64,000 bases of DNA from Capillimicrobium parvum. GTDB taxonomy: Bacteria > Actinomycetota > Thermoleophilia > Solirubrobacterales > Solirubrobacteraceae. The position numbers and the translations under genes are program-made. Location of the stretch: positions 3,472,001-3,536,000 of the forward strand of contig NZ_CP087164.1 of the NCBI RefSeq assembly GCF_021172045.1, in the 5' to 3' direction. The stretch's first letter is position 1. Each line of letters opens with the position of its first letter. Below the pieces are notes generated by a model. The model saw only the letters and a list, made by a program, of their open reading frames with translations, was not told the origin of the DNA and made no database searches. Positions 1-8,166 of the stretch are shown here, in pieces.

Positions 1-579
1 GACGGGCTCATCGGCGGCCGCAGCGACCCGCCGCTCAACGCCCGGGGCCGCGAGCAGGCCGCCGCTGCGGCGCGGCGGCTCGCCGGCGAGCCGGTCGGCG
101 CGGTGTTCGCGACGCCCCTGCGGCGTGCGGCGCAGACCGCCGCGGCGGTCGCGAAGGGGCACGGGCTCGAGCCCGTGGTCCTCGACCAGCTCAACGAGGT
201 CTACCTCGGCGAGTGGGAGGGCCACGGCATCCACGCGCGCGGCGCCGCCGCCGACCCAGAGTTCGTCGCGATGCTGCGGGCGCAGCGCTGGGACGTGATC
301 CCGGGCGCCGAGCCGGCCGGCGACTTCGGCGCGCGCGTGCGCGCCGGGATCGAGGCGATCGCCGACGCGGGCGCCGACGGCGTCGTGTCGGTCGCGGTCA
401 CCCATGCCGGCGTGATCGCCGAGGTGCTGCGCCAGGTGACCGGCAGCGAGCCGTTCGCGTTCCTCATGTCCGCCAACGGCTCGATCTCCCGGGTCATGCG
501 GATGCCCGACGGCCGGTGGACGCTGATCGCGTTCAACGACACCGCTCATCTGACCGCGGCCCGGCGCGACGGCGCTTGA
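1..579 (+). CDS. Histidine phosphatase family protein, 5' truncated
   Basis: The frame is open from the first base, so the start codon and the catalytic RHG motif lie outside the window. What remains begins with GRSDPPLNARGREQA, the segment that normally follows RHG in the phosphoglycerate-mutase-like branch. It then has the EWEGH acid region (about codon 71) and VTHAGVIAEVLR, which carries the second catalytic His near the C-terminus. By family it should be a cytosolic phosphomonoesterase using a phospho-His intermediate. The substrate cannot be read from this fragment; SixA-like, alpha-ribazole-phosphatase-like and broad-specificity members all look alike here. It ends 120 bases before the next gene on the same strand, so co-transcription is possible but not shown. 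Confidence 0.85.
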   Translation, partial: DGLIGGRSDPPLNARGREQAAAAARRLAGEPVGAVFATPLRRAAQTAAAVAKGHGLEPVVLDQLNEVYLGEWEGHGIHARGAAADPEFVAMLRAQRWDVIPGAEPAGDFGARVRAGIEAIADAGADGVVSVAVTHAGVIAEVLRQVTGSEPFAFLMSANGSISRVMRMPDGRWTLIAFNDTAHLTAARRDGA

Positions 580-699
580 GCTGAGAGGGCGAGACCGGGG
601 CATCGATCGGGGCTGGACGCTAGCGCGGTGTCCACACCCGCCGCCCCGCCCTCCGGCTCCGCCCTGTGCGTTCCTCCAAGCTTGGCCTACGCTGGCGCC

Positions 700-969
700 A
701 TGTGCCGCAACATCCGCACCCTCCACAACTTCGAGCCCCCGGCCACGGACGACGAGGTCCGGGCCGCGGCGCTGCAGTACGTCCGCAAGATCAGCGGGTC
801 CACGAAGCCGTCGCAGGCGAACGCCGAGGCGTTCGAGCGGGCCGTCGATGAGGTGGCCGACGCATCGCGCCGGCTGCTCGACTCGCTCTCCACGGCCGCG
901 CCGCCGAAGGACCGCGAGGTCGAGGCGGCCAAGGCGCGCGAGCGCGCCGCCAAGCGCTACGCGGCCTGA
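700..969 (+). CDS. DUF2277 family protein
   Basis: This 89-residue protein starts MCRNIRTLHNFEPPATDDEV, the hallmark N-terminus of DUF2277, and continues with the conserved ALQYVRKISG and DREVEAAKARERAAKR segments. The ATG at 700 was chosen over an upstream GTG at 628 because family members begin exactly at MCRNI. There is no signal peptide or membrane segment, so it is probably cytosolic. The function of the family is unknown. The invariant Cys2 and the basic helical C-terminus are the only evident features. The 170 bases that follow, up to the convergent gene, show no clear terminator hairpin. Confidence 0.9.
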   Translation: MCRNIRTLHNFEPPATDDEVRAAALQYVRKISGSTKPSQANAEAFERAVDEVADASRRLLDSLSTAAPPKDREVEAAKARERAAKRYAA

Positions 970-1142
970 CCGCGGCGGGTCGCCTGGCCGGGGCAGGCGC
1001 TCGAGGACCGTCTGCGAGCTACGCGCAGGCCAGGCCGAGGGGTCCCCGCGGCGCGGCGCCGTCATGCTCCGCCGAGCCGGGCTGTCACGCCGGCGCGACA
1101 AGAGCTCCCACTCGTCGCGGTTCGCCGGCGCCTCGCGGGCCG

Positions 1143-1580
1143 CTATCCCCGCCTGGCGGTGAACTTCAGCTCGTACGTGTCGCACGTCGAGCCGGCGACG
1201 ATCGACTCCTGGCGGATCACGCCGGTCGCCGTCGTCGGGCTGGTGAAGCGGCCCTCGAGCGTCGTGTAGAGCGTGACGCCGTCCTGGGTCTCCTTCAGCC
1301 GGCCGGAGAACCGGCCGCCCTTGACCGACCAGGTGAGGCCGGGTCCGACGGTCGTCGTGGAGGAGGTCGACTCGCCGGCGCACGTCTCGAGGACGTGGGC
1401 GACGAGGCCGGAGATCCGCTTGCCGCCCTTGTCGACCTTGAACGTCAGGTCGTAGCCGCGCTGCACCTTTCCCTCGGGTGCCGTGAACGTGCCCGGCCTG
1501 GGAGTCGCGGCCTGCGCGACGGCGGCGGACGCGGGCAGCGAGGCGAGGGCGAGGGCGGCGGCGATGCGGAGCTTGAGCAC
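1143..1580 (-). CDS. Small secreted protein of unknown function
   Basis: This is a 145-residue protein from a GTG start, preceded by AAGGA about 5 bases upstream. Residues 1-25 form a classical Sec signal peptide: a positive start (KLR), an Ala/Leu-rich core and an AQA-A cleavage site near residue 24. The mature part is rich in Gly, Thr and Ser and predicts as beta strands, with three Cys (in ETCAG, the STCDT region and its neighbourhood) that could form a disulphide outside the cell. I do not recognise a named family; similar short exported beta proteins are common in soil actinobacteria. It is transcribed away from the RarD-like gene, with about 100 bases between the two starts. Confidence 0.7.
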   Translation of the reverse strand: MLKLRIAAALALASLPASAAVAQAATPRPGTFTAPEGKVQRGYDLTFKVDKGGKRISGLVAHVLETCAGESTSSTTTVGPGLTWSVKGGRFSGRLKETQDGVTLYTTLEGRFTSPTTATGVIRQESIVAGSTCDTYELKFTARRG

Positions 1581-1681
1581 GGCGATCCTTGGGGTTCGAT
1601 ACGACGAAAGGAGGTTCTTCGGCAGCGGCTCGCCCGACCTTGAGCCGGGCGCCGGGTCGCCGCTCTGCGACTCTGTGACAG

Positions 1682-2599
1682 GTGCGTGCCGGCGTGCTCT
1701 TCGGGATCGCGGCCTACGGGCTCTGGGGCGTCTTTCCCCTCTACCTCCACCTCCTCGACGACATCCGTCCGATGGAGGTCGTGGCCAATCGCATCGCCTG
1801 GTCGCTGATCGTCGTCGCGGCGATCCTGTTCGTCACCCGGCGGCTGGGCCGGATCGGCGCCATCATGCGCGACCGCCGCCTGCTGCGGCTCCTGGCCCCC
1901 GCGGCCGTGCTCATCGCGGTCAACTGGGCGGTCTACATCTACGCGATCTCCGTCGACCGGGTCATCGAGGGGGCGCTCGGCTACTTCATCACGCCGCTGG
2001 TCAGCGTCGCCTTCGGGATGGCGGTCTTCGGCGAGCGCCTCCGGCGCGCGCAGGCGGTCGCGCTGGTCCTCGGCACCCTGGCGGTCGTGGTGCTGACCGT
2101 CTACTACGGCGGCTTCCCGTGGATCTCGGTGACGCTCGGGCTGTCGTTCGGCACGTATGGGCTGCTAAAGAAGCTGGCCGACGTCCCGACGGCCGAGGCG
2201 CTCGCGGTCGAGACGCTGCTGCTGTTCCTGCCGGCCGTCGCCCTGATGGCCGGGCTCGCGTGGACCGGCGAGGGCGCGTTGTTCAGCGACGGGGCCGGCA
2301 CGACGCTGCTGCTCGTGGGCGCGGGCCCCGTCACCGCCGTGCCGCTGCTGCTCTTCGGAGCGAGCGTGACGCGCGTGCCGCTGACCACGATCGGACTGAT
2401 GCAGTACCTCACCCCCGTGCTGCAGTTCCTCATCGGCTGGCTCGTCCTGGGCGAGGCGATGCCCGCGACGCGCTGGATCGGCTTCGCGCTCGTGTGGTCG
2501 GCGCTCGCCGTGCTCACCTGGGACGCCCTGCGCGCGGTCCGCCGCGAGGGGGCGGCCGGCGAGCGGGTGCTCGCCGAGGAGATCGTCGAGCCGGCGTGA
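1682..2599 (+). CDS. rarD: EamA/RarD family transporter
   Basis: This 305-residue integral membrane protein has about ten hydrophobic helices arranged as two EamA repeats. It starts MRAGVLFGIAAYGLWGVFPL, and the AYGLWGVFPLY and VNWAVYIYAI segments are characteristic of the RarD branch (named for chloramphenicol sensitivity in Escherichia coli) rather than RhaT or YdcZ. The start is a GTG at 1682 with only a weak ribosome site. It is probably an inner-membrane permease for a small metabolite of unknown identity. It stands alone: the gene to the left diverges and the gene to the right converges, ending 4 bases after this stop. Confidence 0.88.
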   Translation: MRAGVLFGIAAYGLWGVFPLYLHLLDDIRPMEVVANRIAWSLIVVAAILFVTRRLGRIGAIMRDRRLLRLLAPAAVLIAVNWAVYIYAISVDRVIEGALGYFITPLVSVAFGMAVFGERLRRAQAVALVLGTLAVVVLTVYYGGFPWISVTLGLSFGTYGLLKKLADVPTAEALAVETLLLFLPAVALMAGLAWTGEGALFSDGAGTTLLLVGAGPVTAVPLLLFGASVTRVPLTTIGLMQYLTPVLQFLIGWLVLGEAMPATRWIGFALVWSALAVLTWDALRAVRREGAAGERVLAEEIVEPA

Positions 2600-2603
2600 T
2601 CAC

Positions 2604-5339
2604 TCACGCGGGCCGCAGCGCCGGCTCGGGCAGCCGGGGCGGCGCCGGGCGGACGCGGGCACGGGCGTCGACGGCCAGCGCCCCGCCCGGACCGGCCATC
2701 ACGGGGTTGCACTCGATCTCGGCGATCTCGGGATGCGCATCGGCCAGCGCGGCGAGGCGCACGATCAGGTCCACCAGCGCGTCCGTGTCGCACCGCGGTG
2801 CGCCGCGGTAGCCGTCGAGCAGCGGGAACGTGCGCAGCGAGCGGACCATCTCCCCCGCCCGCCGCCGGCCGAGCGGCGTGAGGCGGATCGCGCTGTCGCC
2901 GAGCAGCTCCGCGCTCGTCCCGCCGGCCGCGCACGCGACGACCGGCCCGAACGTCGGGTCGGCGACGACGCCGACGAGCATCTCCACGCCGGGCGGCGCC
3001 ATCGCCTGTACGAGGAACCCGCCGGCGTGCAGGCCGTCGCGCCCGAGCCGGCGGCGCATGTCCGCCGCCTCCCGCTCGACGGCGGCGGCGCTCCCCAGCC
3101 CGGTGGTCACGGCGCCGGCGTCCGTGCGGTGCACGAGCCCCGGCGCCACCGCCTTCAGCGCGACGGGGAAGCCGATCTCGCGGGCCGCGAGGACCGCCTG
3201 CCGGGCGCTGCTCGCGATCCGCTGCTGCGGCCGCGCGATGCCGTAGGCGTCGAGCAGGGCCGCGACCTCCTCGGGATCCAGCCACCCCTCTCGATTCGAC
3301 TCGACCTTGGCCGGTGTGCCGCGCGCGAGCGCGCCGGCGATGACGGCAGCGGCCCTGCCCGTCTCGCCCTCGACGCCGTCCTCCACGTCGGGCGCGAGCG
3401 CGCGCCAGGCGCCGTACCGCGCGGCCCGGGCCACCGCCTGCGCGGCGTTCTCGGGCAGCCGGAAGGACGGCACGCGCATCTCGCCCTCGGCGAGCTGGTC
3501 ACGCGGCGGGTCGGCCATCGCCATCACCGCCGCGACCGGGACGTCCGCCGCGCCGGCCCCACGCCGGATCGCGCCGGCGATCGAGCCCGGGTCGCTGACC
3601 ATCGGCGGGACGTAGATCGCGATGACGGCGTCGACGCTGGCGCTCGTCCCGACCGCGGCGATCGCGTGCTCGAAGTCCTCCGGGGTCGCCGCCGCGAGCA
3701 GGTCGATCGGGTTGCGCAGCGCCGCGCCGCGGGCCACGCCGCGCCGCAGCCGGCGCTGCAGCCGGGAGGGCAGCGCGACCACGTCGAGCCCGGCGGCGGC
3801 GCACGCGTCCGCGCAGAGGATGCCGAGGCCGCCGCCGTTCGTCACGATGCCCACGCGCGGGCCGGCGGGCGGCGGCTGGTCGGTCAGCAGCGTGGCCACG
3901 TCGAACAGCTCGCCGAGCGTGTCGGTCGGGATCACGCCGGCCTGCTCGAAGAGCGCCTGCACCGTCGCGTCCGAGCCCGACAGCAGCGCGCCGGTGTGCG
4001 ACCCCGCGGCCTGCAGTCCCGCGGTGGACCGGCCGCCCTTGACCACGACGATCGGCTTCGCCCGCGCCACGCGCCGGGCGACACGCGCGAACTTGCGCGG
4101 GTTGCCGAACGACTCGAGGTAGAGCAGCACGACCGAGGTGCGCGGGTCGCGCTCCCAGTAGGCGAGGAAGTCGTTGCCCGACAGGTCGGCCTTGTCGCCC
4201 ACGGAGACGAACGACGAGAGCCCGAGGTCGCGCTCGCGCGCGGTGTCGACCGCGGCGATCGCCAGCGCACCGCTCTGCGACAGGAACGCGACGCGGCCGG
4301 GCGGCGGGCGGCGCGGGGCGAACGACGCGTCGAGGCGGACGGCGGGGTCGGTGCTCATCACGCCGAGGCAGTTCGGCCCGACGAGGCGCATGCCGCTGCG
4401 CCGGCAGACGGTGACGAGCGCGTGCTGGCGCCGGCGCCCGGCGGCGCCCGCCTCGCCGAAGCCGTCGGAGATGACGACGAGCGCGCGCACGCCGTGGCGC
4501 GCGCACTCCTCGGCCGCGCGCACCACGCCGCGGGCCGGGATCGCGATGACCGCCAGCTCCACCGGCTCGGCGATCTCGCGCAGCGCGGCCACGGCGGTGA
4601 CCCCCGCGATCGCCGGCCGGCGCGGGTTGACCGCGTGCAGCCGGCCGGCGAACCCGGCGGCGACGATGTTGCGCAGCACCGCCCCGCCGATCGAGCCGGG
4701 CCGGTCGGACGCGCCGATCACCGCGACGGACGCGGGCGCGAGGACGTGCGCCACGGCCGCGGCCGCGGCCTCGCCGTCGCGCCGGTCGAACGCCTCGAGC
4801 GCCTCGGCGCCGAGCGCGGCGGGCATCCTCACGTTCAGCTCGTCGGGCCCGGCCCAGACGGTCGGGCGCAGCCCGCTCTCGCGGAACACGTCGATCATCG
4901 CGCCGTTGCGCGGCAGGACGAACGCGGTCAGCCACTGCACCCCCGCGTCGCCGGCCGCCTGCGCGAGATGGGCCAGCATCGCCGTGGCGATGCCCTCGCC
5001 ACGCAGCCGCTCGTCGACGGCGAAGGCGACCTCGGCCTCCGTGGCGCCGGGCGCGCTGCGCACGGCGCAGCCGTGGCCGAGGATGGTGCGGTCGTCCGCG
5101 GCGACGGCGACGAGCCCGAAGCGCTCGCGGCCGTCGACGGCGACCGCCCGCGCGGCCACCGCCGCCAGGTTCACGCCGCCGCTGAAGAAGCGCAGGTAGC
5201 GGTCGTCGGGGTCCATCGACGCCAGGAACGCGAGCAGCGGTCCTTCGTCGTCGGGGCGGATCGGGCGCACCCGGACGGAGCGCCCGTCGCGCAGCGGGAT
5301 GTCCACCGCTCGCAGGTCGTCGGTCACGCGCTCGCTCAC
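2604..5339 (-). CDS. GNAT acetyltransferase fused to ADP-forming acyl-CoA synthetase-like protein
   Basis: This protein has about 911 residues with four parts. A GNAT domain spans about 20-170, with acetyl-CoA loop RLRGEGIA at 111-118. A CoA-binding Rossmann domain spans about 200-300 (AVIGASDRPGSIG) and a succinyl-CoA-ligase-like domain about 345-500. An ATP-grasp domain fills the last 210 residues (FPVALKAVAPGLVHRTDAG; EIECNPVMA near the end). GNAT first, synthetase second is the order of the Streptomyces PatA-type protein lysine acetyltransferases and the reverse of enterobacterial Pat. The His of the SHTGAL motif (about H448), the phospho-acceptor in true synthetases, is present. Start: GTG at 5339; a second GTG at 5327 is possible. 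It probably regulates acyl-CoA enzymes by acetylation, or is a bifunctional synthetase. Confidence 0.85.
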   Translation of the reverse strand: MSERVTDDLRAVDIPLRDGRSVRVRPIRPDDEGPLLAFLASMDPDDRYLRFFSGGVNLAAVAARAVAVDGRERFGLVAVAADDRTILGHGCAVRSAPGATEAEVAFAVDERLRGEGIATAMLAHLAQAAGDAGVQWLTAFVLPRNGAMIDVFRESGLRPTVWAGPDELNVRMPAALGAEALEAFDRRDGEAAAAAVAHVLAPASVAVIGASDRPGSIGGAVLRNIVAAGFAGRLHAVNPRRPAIAGVTAVAALREIAEPVELAVIAIPARGVVRAAEECARHGVRALVVISDGFGEAGAAGRRRQHALVTVCRRSGMRLVGPNCLGVMSTDPAVRLDASFAPRRPPPGRVAFLSQSGALAIAAVDTARERDLGLSSFVSVGDKADLSGNDFLAYWERDPRTSVVLLYLESFGNPRKFARVARRVARAKPIVVVKGGRSTAGLQAAGSHTGALLSGSDATVQALFEQAGVIPTDTLGELFDVATLLTDQPPPAGPRVGIVTNGGGLGILCADACAAAGLDVVALPSRLQRRLRRGVARGAALRNPIDLLAAATPEDFEHAIAAVGTSASVDAVIAIYVPPMVSDPGSIAGAIRRGAGAADVPVAAVMAMADPPRDQLAEGEMRVPSFRLPENAAQAVARAARYGAWRALAPDVEDGVEGETGRAAAVIAGALARGTPAKVESNREGWLDPEEVAALLDAYGIARPQQRIASSARQAVLAAREIGFPVALKAVAPGLVHRTDAGAVTTGLGSAAAVEREAADMRRRLGRDGLHAGGFLVQAMAPPGVEMLVGVVADPTFGPVVACAAGGTSAELLGDSAIRLTPLGRRRAGEMVRSLRTFPLLDGYRGAPRCDTDALVDLIVRLAALADAHPEIAEIECNPVMAGPGGALAVDARARVRPAPPRLPEPALRPA

Positions 5340-5410
5340 CGCCGGGAGGCTCGCACAGCGAACCGCCGCCGTCGTCGGGGCGAACTGCGTATCCGGGCTG
5401 CGGGTCGCCC

Positions 5411-6595
5411 TCAGCCCGCGGCGTCGGGCACGTCGTGCTCCAGCGGCACCTCGATGTCGATCGAGCGCTCCGCCGGCGCGCCCTGCCGGCGCGGCTCGCG
5501 CTCCACGAGCCACGGCCCGAGGTAGCGGCCCGCCACCTTGGTCGGCGGCCACCAGAGCGCCGCCTCGGCGGTCTCGCCGTGCCGGTCGGCCGTGTCGCGG
5601 CGCAGAAACGGCGAGTCCGCGCCGGTCAGCAGCTGCCCGCGCAGCACCGGCCGGAACGGCTGCGGCGTGACCGGCGCACCGGCGCGCGCGGCGATGGCCT
5701 CGGCGGCGGCGTCCGCCTGCTGGGTGGCGATGCCGCCCTGCTTGACGGGGAACGTGGTGCCGTCGCCCGCCGCGTAGACGTCCTCGGCGCCGATCACCCG
5801 CGCGTGGCCGTCGATCGGGATGAAGCCGTTCTCGTCTCGCGGCACCCCCGCGATCCGCGGGCCGTCGAGCACCGCCAGCGCGACGATCCGCTGCGCGTCG
5901 ACGGTGCGCCCGTCGCCGAGCTCGATGTGCCCGCCCGCCCGGACGTCGGCCTGCGCCGAGCCCTCGAACGCGACCCCCATGTCGTCGAGGATGCCCGCGA
6001 CGGCGTCGCTGGCCTCGGTTCCGAACACGTCCAGCGGCCGCGTCTCCGGGGTGATGAGCGTGATCGTCACGTCGTCGAGCCCCATCGCCCGCACGTCGCG
6101 GGCGGTCAGCAGCGCCAGCTCGTACGCGGGGAGCGGCCACGTCACGCCCGGCGGGACCACGAACGCCACGCTGTGCGACCAGCCCTCCTCGAGGTCGGCG
6201 ATGAGGCCCGACAGGGCGGTCGGGTCGTCCTCGGCCGCGAAGGTGTGGACGTGGCCGTACGCGGCGACGGGCCGCGCGCCCGGCGCCAGCAGCAGCACGT
6301 CGTAGCCGAGCTCGGAGCCGTCGGTCAGCTCGACCGTGTGGTCGTCGCGGCGCACCCGCGTCACCGCGCCGGCGACGACGCCGATGCCGATCTCGTCGGC
6401 CAGCGCCTCGAGGTGCCGGCGCCCGGCGTGGCCCGCCGAGAACGGCTCGCCGACCGCCATCGGCGTCAGGACGAAGTCCGGCCGCGGGCTGACCAGGGTC
6501 ATCGACACGCGGTCGCCCGCGAGGTCGCGCAGGGCGAGCGCCGCTTCGACGGCGGCCACGCCGCCGCCCGCGATCACGACGTGCATCTGAGACAT
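5411..6595 (-). CDS. NAD(P)/FAD-dependent oxidoreductase, SQR/NDH-2-like (paralogue 1 of 3)
   Basis: This 394-residue flavoprotein opens with a dinucleotide fold (VVIAGGGVAAVEAALAL) and has the FAD-ribityl motif EDVYAAGDGTTFPVKQGG. The KQGG that follows is where sulfide:quinone oxidoreductases and type 2 NADH dehydrogenases contact quinone. A conserved tail motif, LWWPPTKVAGRYLGPWL, is shared with two paralogues near 13.3-16.0 kb. The translated sequence contains no cysteine at all, so the redox Cys pair needed for sulfide oxidation is absent; it is unlikely to be a sulfide:quinone reductase. It has no signal peptide. It lies 48 bases downstream of a universal stress protein gene and 71 bases upstream of the GNAT/synthetase gene on the same strand. 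The electron donor and acceptor are unknown. Confidence 0.82.
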   Translation of the reverse strand: MSQMHVVIAGGGVAAVEAALALRDLAGDRVSMTLVSPRPDFVLTPMAVGEPFSAGHAGRRHLEALADEIGIGVVAGAVTRVRRDDHTVELTDGSELGYDVLLLAPGARPVAAYGHVHTFAAEDDPTALSGLIADLEEGWSHSVAFVVPPGVTWPLPAYELALLTARDVRAMGLDDVTITLITPETRPLDVFGTEASDAVAGILDDMGVAFEGSAQADVRAGGHIELGDGRTVDAQRIVALAVLDGPRIAGVPRDENGFIPIDGHARVIGAEDVYAAGDGTTFPVKQGGIATQQADAAAEAIAARAGAPVTPQPFRPVLRGQLLTGADSPFLRRDTADRHGETAEAALWWPPTKVAGRYLGPWLVEREPRRQGAPAERSIDIEVPLEHDVPDAAG

Positions 6596-6643
6596 GCCCT
6601 CACCGTACGCCCCGGCGCCCGGCCGTGCACGCCGGCCGCGCGA

Positions 6644-7093
6644 TCAGCCGATGCCGACCGCGCCCGGCGGGATGACCGTCACCGGCCGGTCGGCGTCGCG
6701 GACCAGCTCGGCCGACACGCTTCCCAGCCGCTCGGCCACCGAGACGAACCCGCGCGAGCCGACGACGATCGCGTCGGCGCCGACCTCGCGCGCCACCTCG
6801 GCGATCGCGCGCGCCGGCGCGCCCGAGGCCAGCCGGGCCTCCCACGAGGCGGCGGCCAGCTCCGGCGCCTCCTGGGGAGCGGCGTCGAGCATCGCCCGGC
6901 GCCCCGCGTCCTGGTCGGCGTCGAGCAGCTCGCGCCAGCGGGAGGTCGCCCGCGGCGGCGCCGGCTCTCGCGCGTGCACGAGGACGATGCGTCCGCCGCC
7001 GGCCAGCCAGACCGCGTAGGCGACGGCCCGGCGCGCGGCGGCGGAGCCGTCGTAGCCGACGACGACCGTGGCGGTGCGGGAATCCGAGCTCAT
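6644..7093 (-). CDS. Universal stress protein (UspA family)
   Basis: This is a single-domain 149-residue USP. VVVGYDGSAAARRAV at residues 10-24 is the N-terminal signature. GSRGFVSVAERLGSVS (about 112-127) is the ATP-binding pattern G-x2-G-x9-G-S, so it belongs to the ATP-binding subgroup and probably acts as a cytosolic dimer. ATG at 7093 overlaps the stop of the upstream flippase-like gene (ATGA), so the two are translationally coupled. Being the last overlapping member of an export/envelope operon, it may be a stress or energy sensor for that operon; that role is inference. Confidence 0.9.
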   Translation of the reverse strand: MSSDSRTATVVVGYDGSAAARRAVAYAVWLAGGGRIVLVHAREPAPPRATSRWRELLDADQDAGRRAMLDAAPQEAPELAAASWEARLASGAPARAIAEVAREVGADAIVVGSRGFVSVAERLGSVSAELVRDADRPVTVIPPGAVGIG

Positions 7094-8166
7094 GTGCTGC
7101 GGGACGATAGGGCTTCGGGCCCCTGTTGCGTCAGCGCGCCGGCCGGCCCCCACCCGCGCACGTCGCGCAGCAGCCGCAGGTACGCCAGGATGCCCGGCAC
7201 GGTCGGCAGCCAGAACGAGAACGCGCGGTAGGACAGCACGGCGGCGATGGCCAGGCCGCCGGGCACGCCGAAGCCGATGAGCGCGGCGATCATCCCGCCG
7301 TCCACACCGCCGATCCCGCCGGGCAGCGGCAGGAGGTTGCCCAGCATGCCGACGAAGTAGGCCATGACCACGCCGGTCACCGGGGGCGAGCCGCCGAACG
7401 CGTGCAGGCACGCCCAGAGCACCGCGATGTCGAACCCCCACCACGCCACCGCCGCCGCGACGGCCCGCCACTCGCCGGTGCGCACCAGCGCCAGCGCCTC
7501 GCGCACGCCGTCGCCGACGGTGGCCGAGCCGATCGCGACCCAGCGCAGCACCCGTCTGCCGCTGTGGCGTGAGGCGAGGTCGTGCGGCACGAGCGCGAGC
7601 AGCAGCGCCACGACGATGACCGCCGCGCCGAAGATCCCTGGCACGAGCGTCAGCCCGGCGGGCGCCGGACCGGGCAACACGCCGACATAGAGCCCGAACC
7701 CGCCGACGACCAGCACGATCATGTAGATCCCGTAGAGGATCACCATGAACGCGGTCATGCGGGCTCCGACCATGCGAGCCGGCAGCCCTGATCGTCGCAG
7801 CGCCCAGGCGGTCAGCGCGATGCCGCCCGCCCCGCCGGCGGCGAGCAGCCGCGTCGCGGCGACGCCGGCGATCGAGATCAGCACGCTCTCGCGCAGGCCC
7901 AGCCACGACGGCGGCCGGGCCAGCACACGCCGGAAGAGCACGACGTACCCGGCGTACGAGAGGAACTCGAGGCCCGCAGCGGCGAAGAGCCACAGCGGAT
8001 CGCCGTTGCGCACCCGCTCCCAGGTGTCGTCGAGGCCGGCCAGCCGCGGCAGCAGCAGGTACAGGGCGACGGCGGCACCGGCGAGGAGGGCCGTGCTGAC
8101 CAGCAGCCGCCGGCGGCTGATGCGAGGCTGCGACCGGGCGTCCGCGCCGCCGGGCGCAGCGCTCAT
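7090..8166 (-). CDS. Flippase-like (UPF0104 / lysylphosphatidylglycerol synthase TM) membrane protein
   Basis: This 358-residue protein has about eight hydrophobic helices after a short Arg-rich cytosolic N-terminus (SRRRLLVSTALL). It carries the family's typical GAGGIALTAWALRRSGL and YFVGMLGNLLPLPGGIGGVDGG segments. The family is the membrane half of MprF-type proteins and is thought to move lipids or lipid-linked compounds across the membrane. The soluble aminoacyl-transferase half is missing here. It overlaps both neighbours by 4 bases (ATGA): the ABC permease upstream and the USP downstream. A second copy is present at 23150-24430. Confidence 0.82.
   Translation of the reverse strand: MSAAPGGADARSQPRISRRRLLVSTALLAGAAVALYLLLPRLAGLDDTWERVRNGDPLWLFAAAGLEFLSYAGYVVLFRRVLARPPSWLGLRESVLISIAGVAATRLLAAGGAGGIALTAWALRRSGLPARMVGARMTAFMVILYGIYMIVLVVGGFGLYVGVLPGPAPAGLTLVPGIFGAAVIVVALLLALVPHDLASRHSGRRVLRWVAIGSATVGDGVREALALVRTGEWRAVAAAVAWWGFDIAVLWACLHAFGGSPPVTGVVMAYFVGMLGNLLPLPGGIGGVDGGMIAALIGFGVPGGLAIAAVLSYRAFSFWLPTVPGILAYLRLLRDVRGWGPAGALTQQGPEALSSRST

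Noticed and set aside
1605-1616. Strong Shine-Dalgarno-like AAAGGAGG on the plus strand
   Set aside because: No start codon in a useful frame lies within range; the RarD start is about 70 bases further on.
2733-5525. 930-codon open frame on the plus strand opposite the GNAT/synthetase gene
   Set aside because: Arg/Gly/Ala-rich antisense shadow of a well-supported gene; no domain visible.
5340-6140. Extension of the GNAT/synthetase frame upstream to 6140
   Set aside because: That part is out-of-frame antisense-free shadow of the oxidoreductase gene; the sequence before the GTG at 5339 is low-complexity and overlaps a clear flavoprotein.
5411-6595. Calling the flavoproteins sulfide:quinone oxidoreductases
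   Set aside because: Two paralogues have no Cys and the third lacks the catalytic Cys arrangement.
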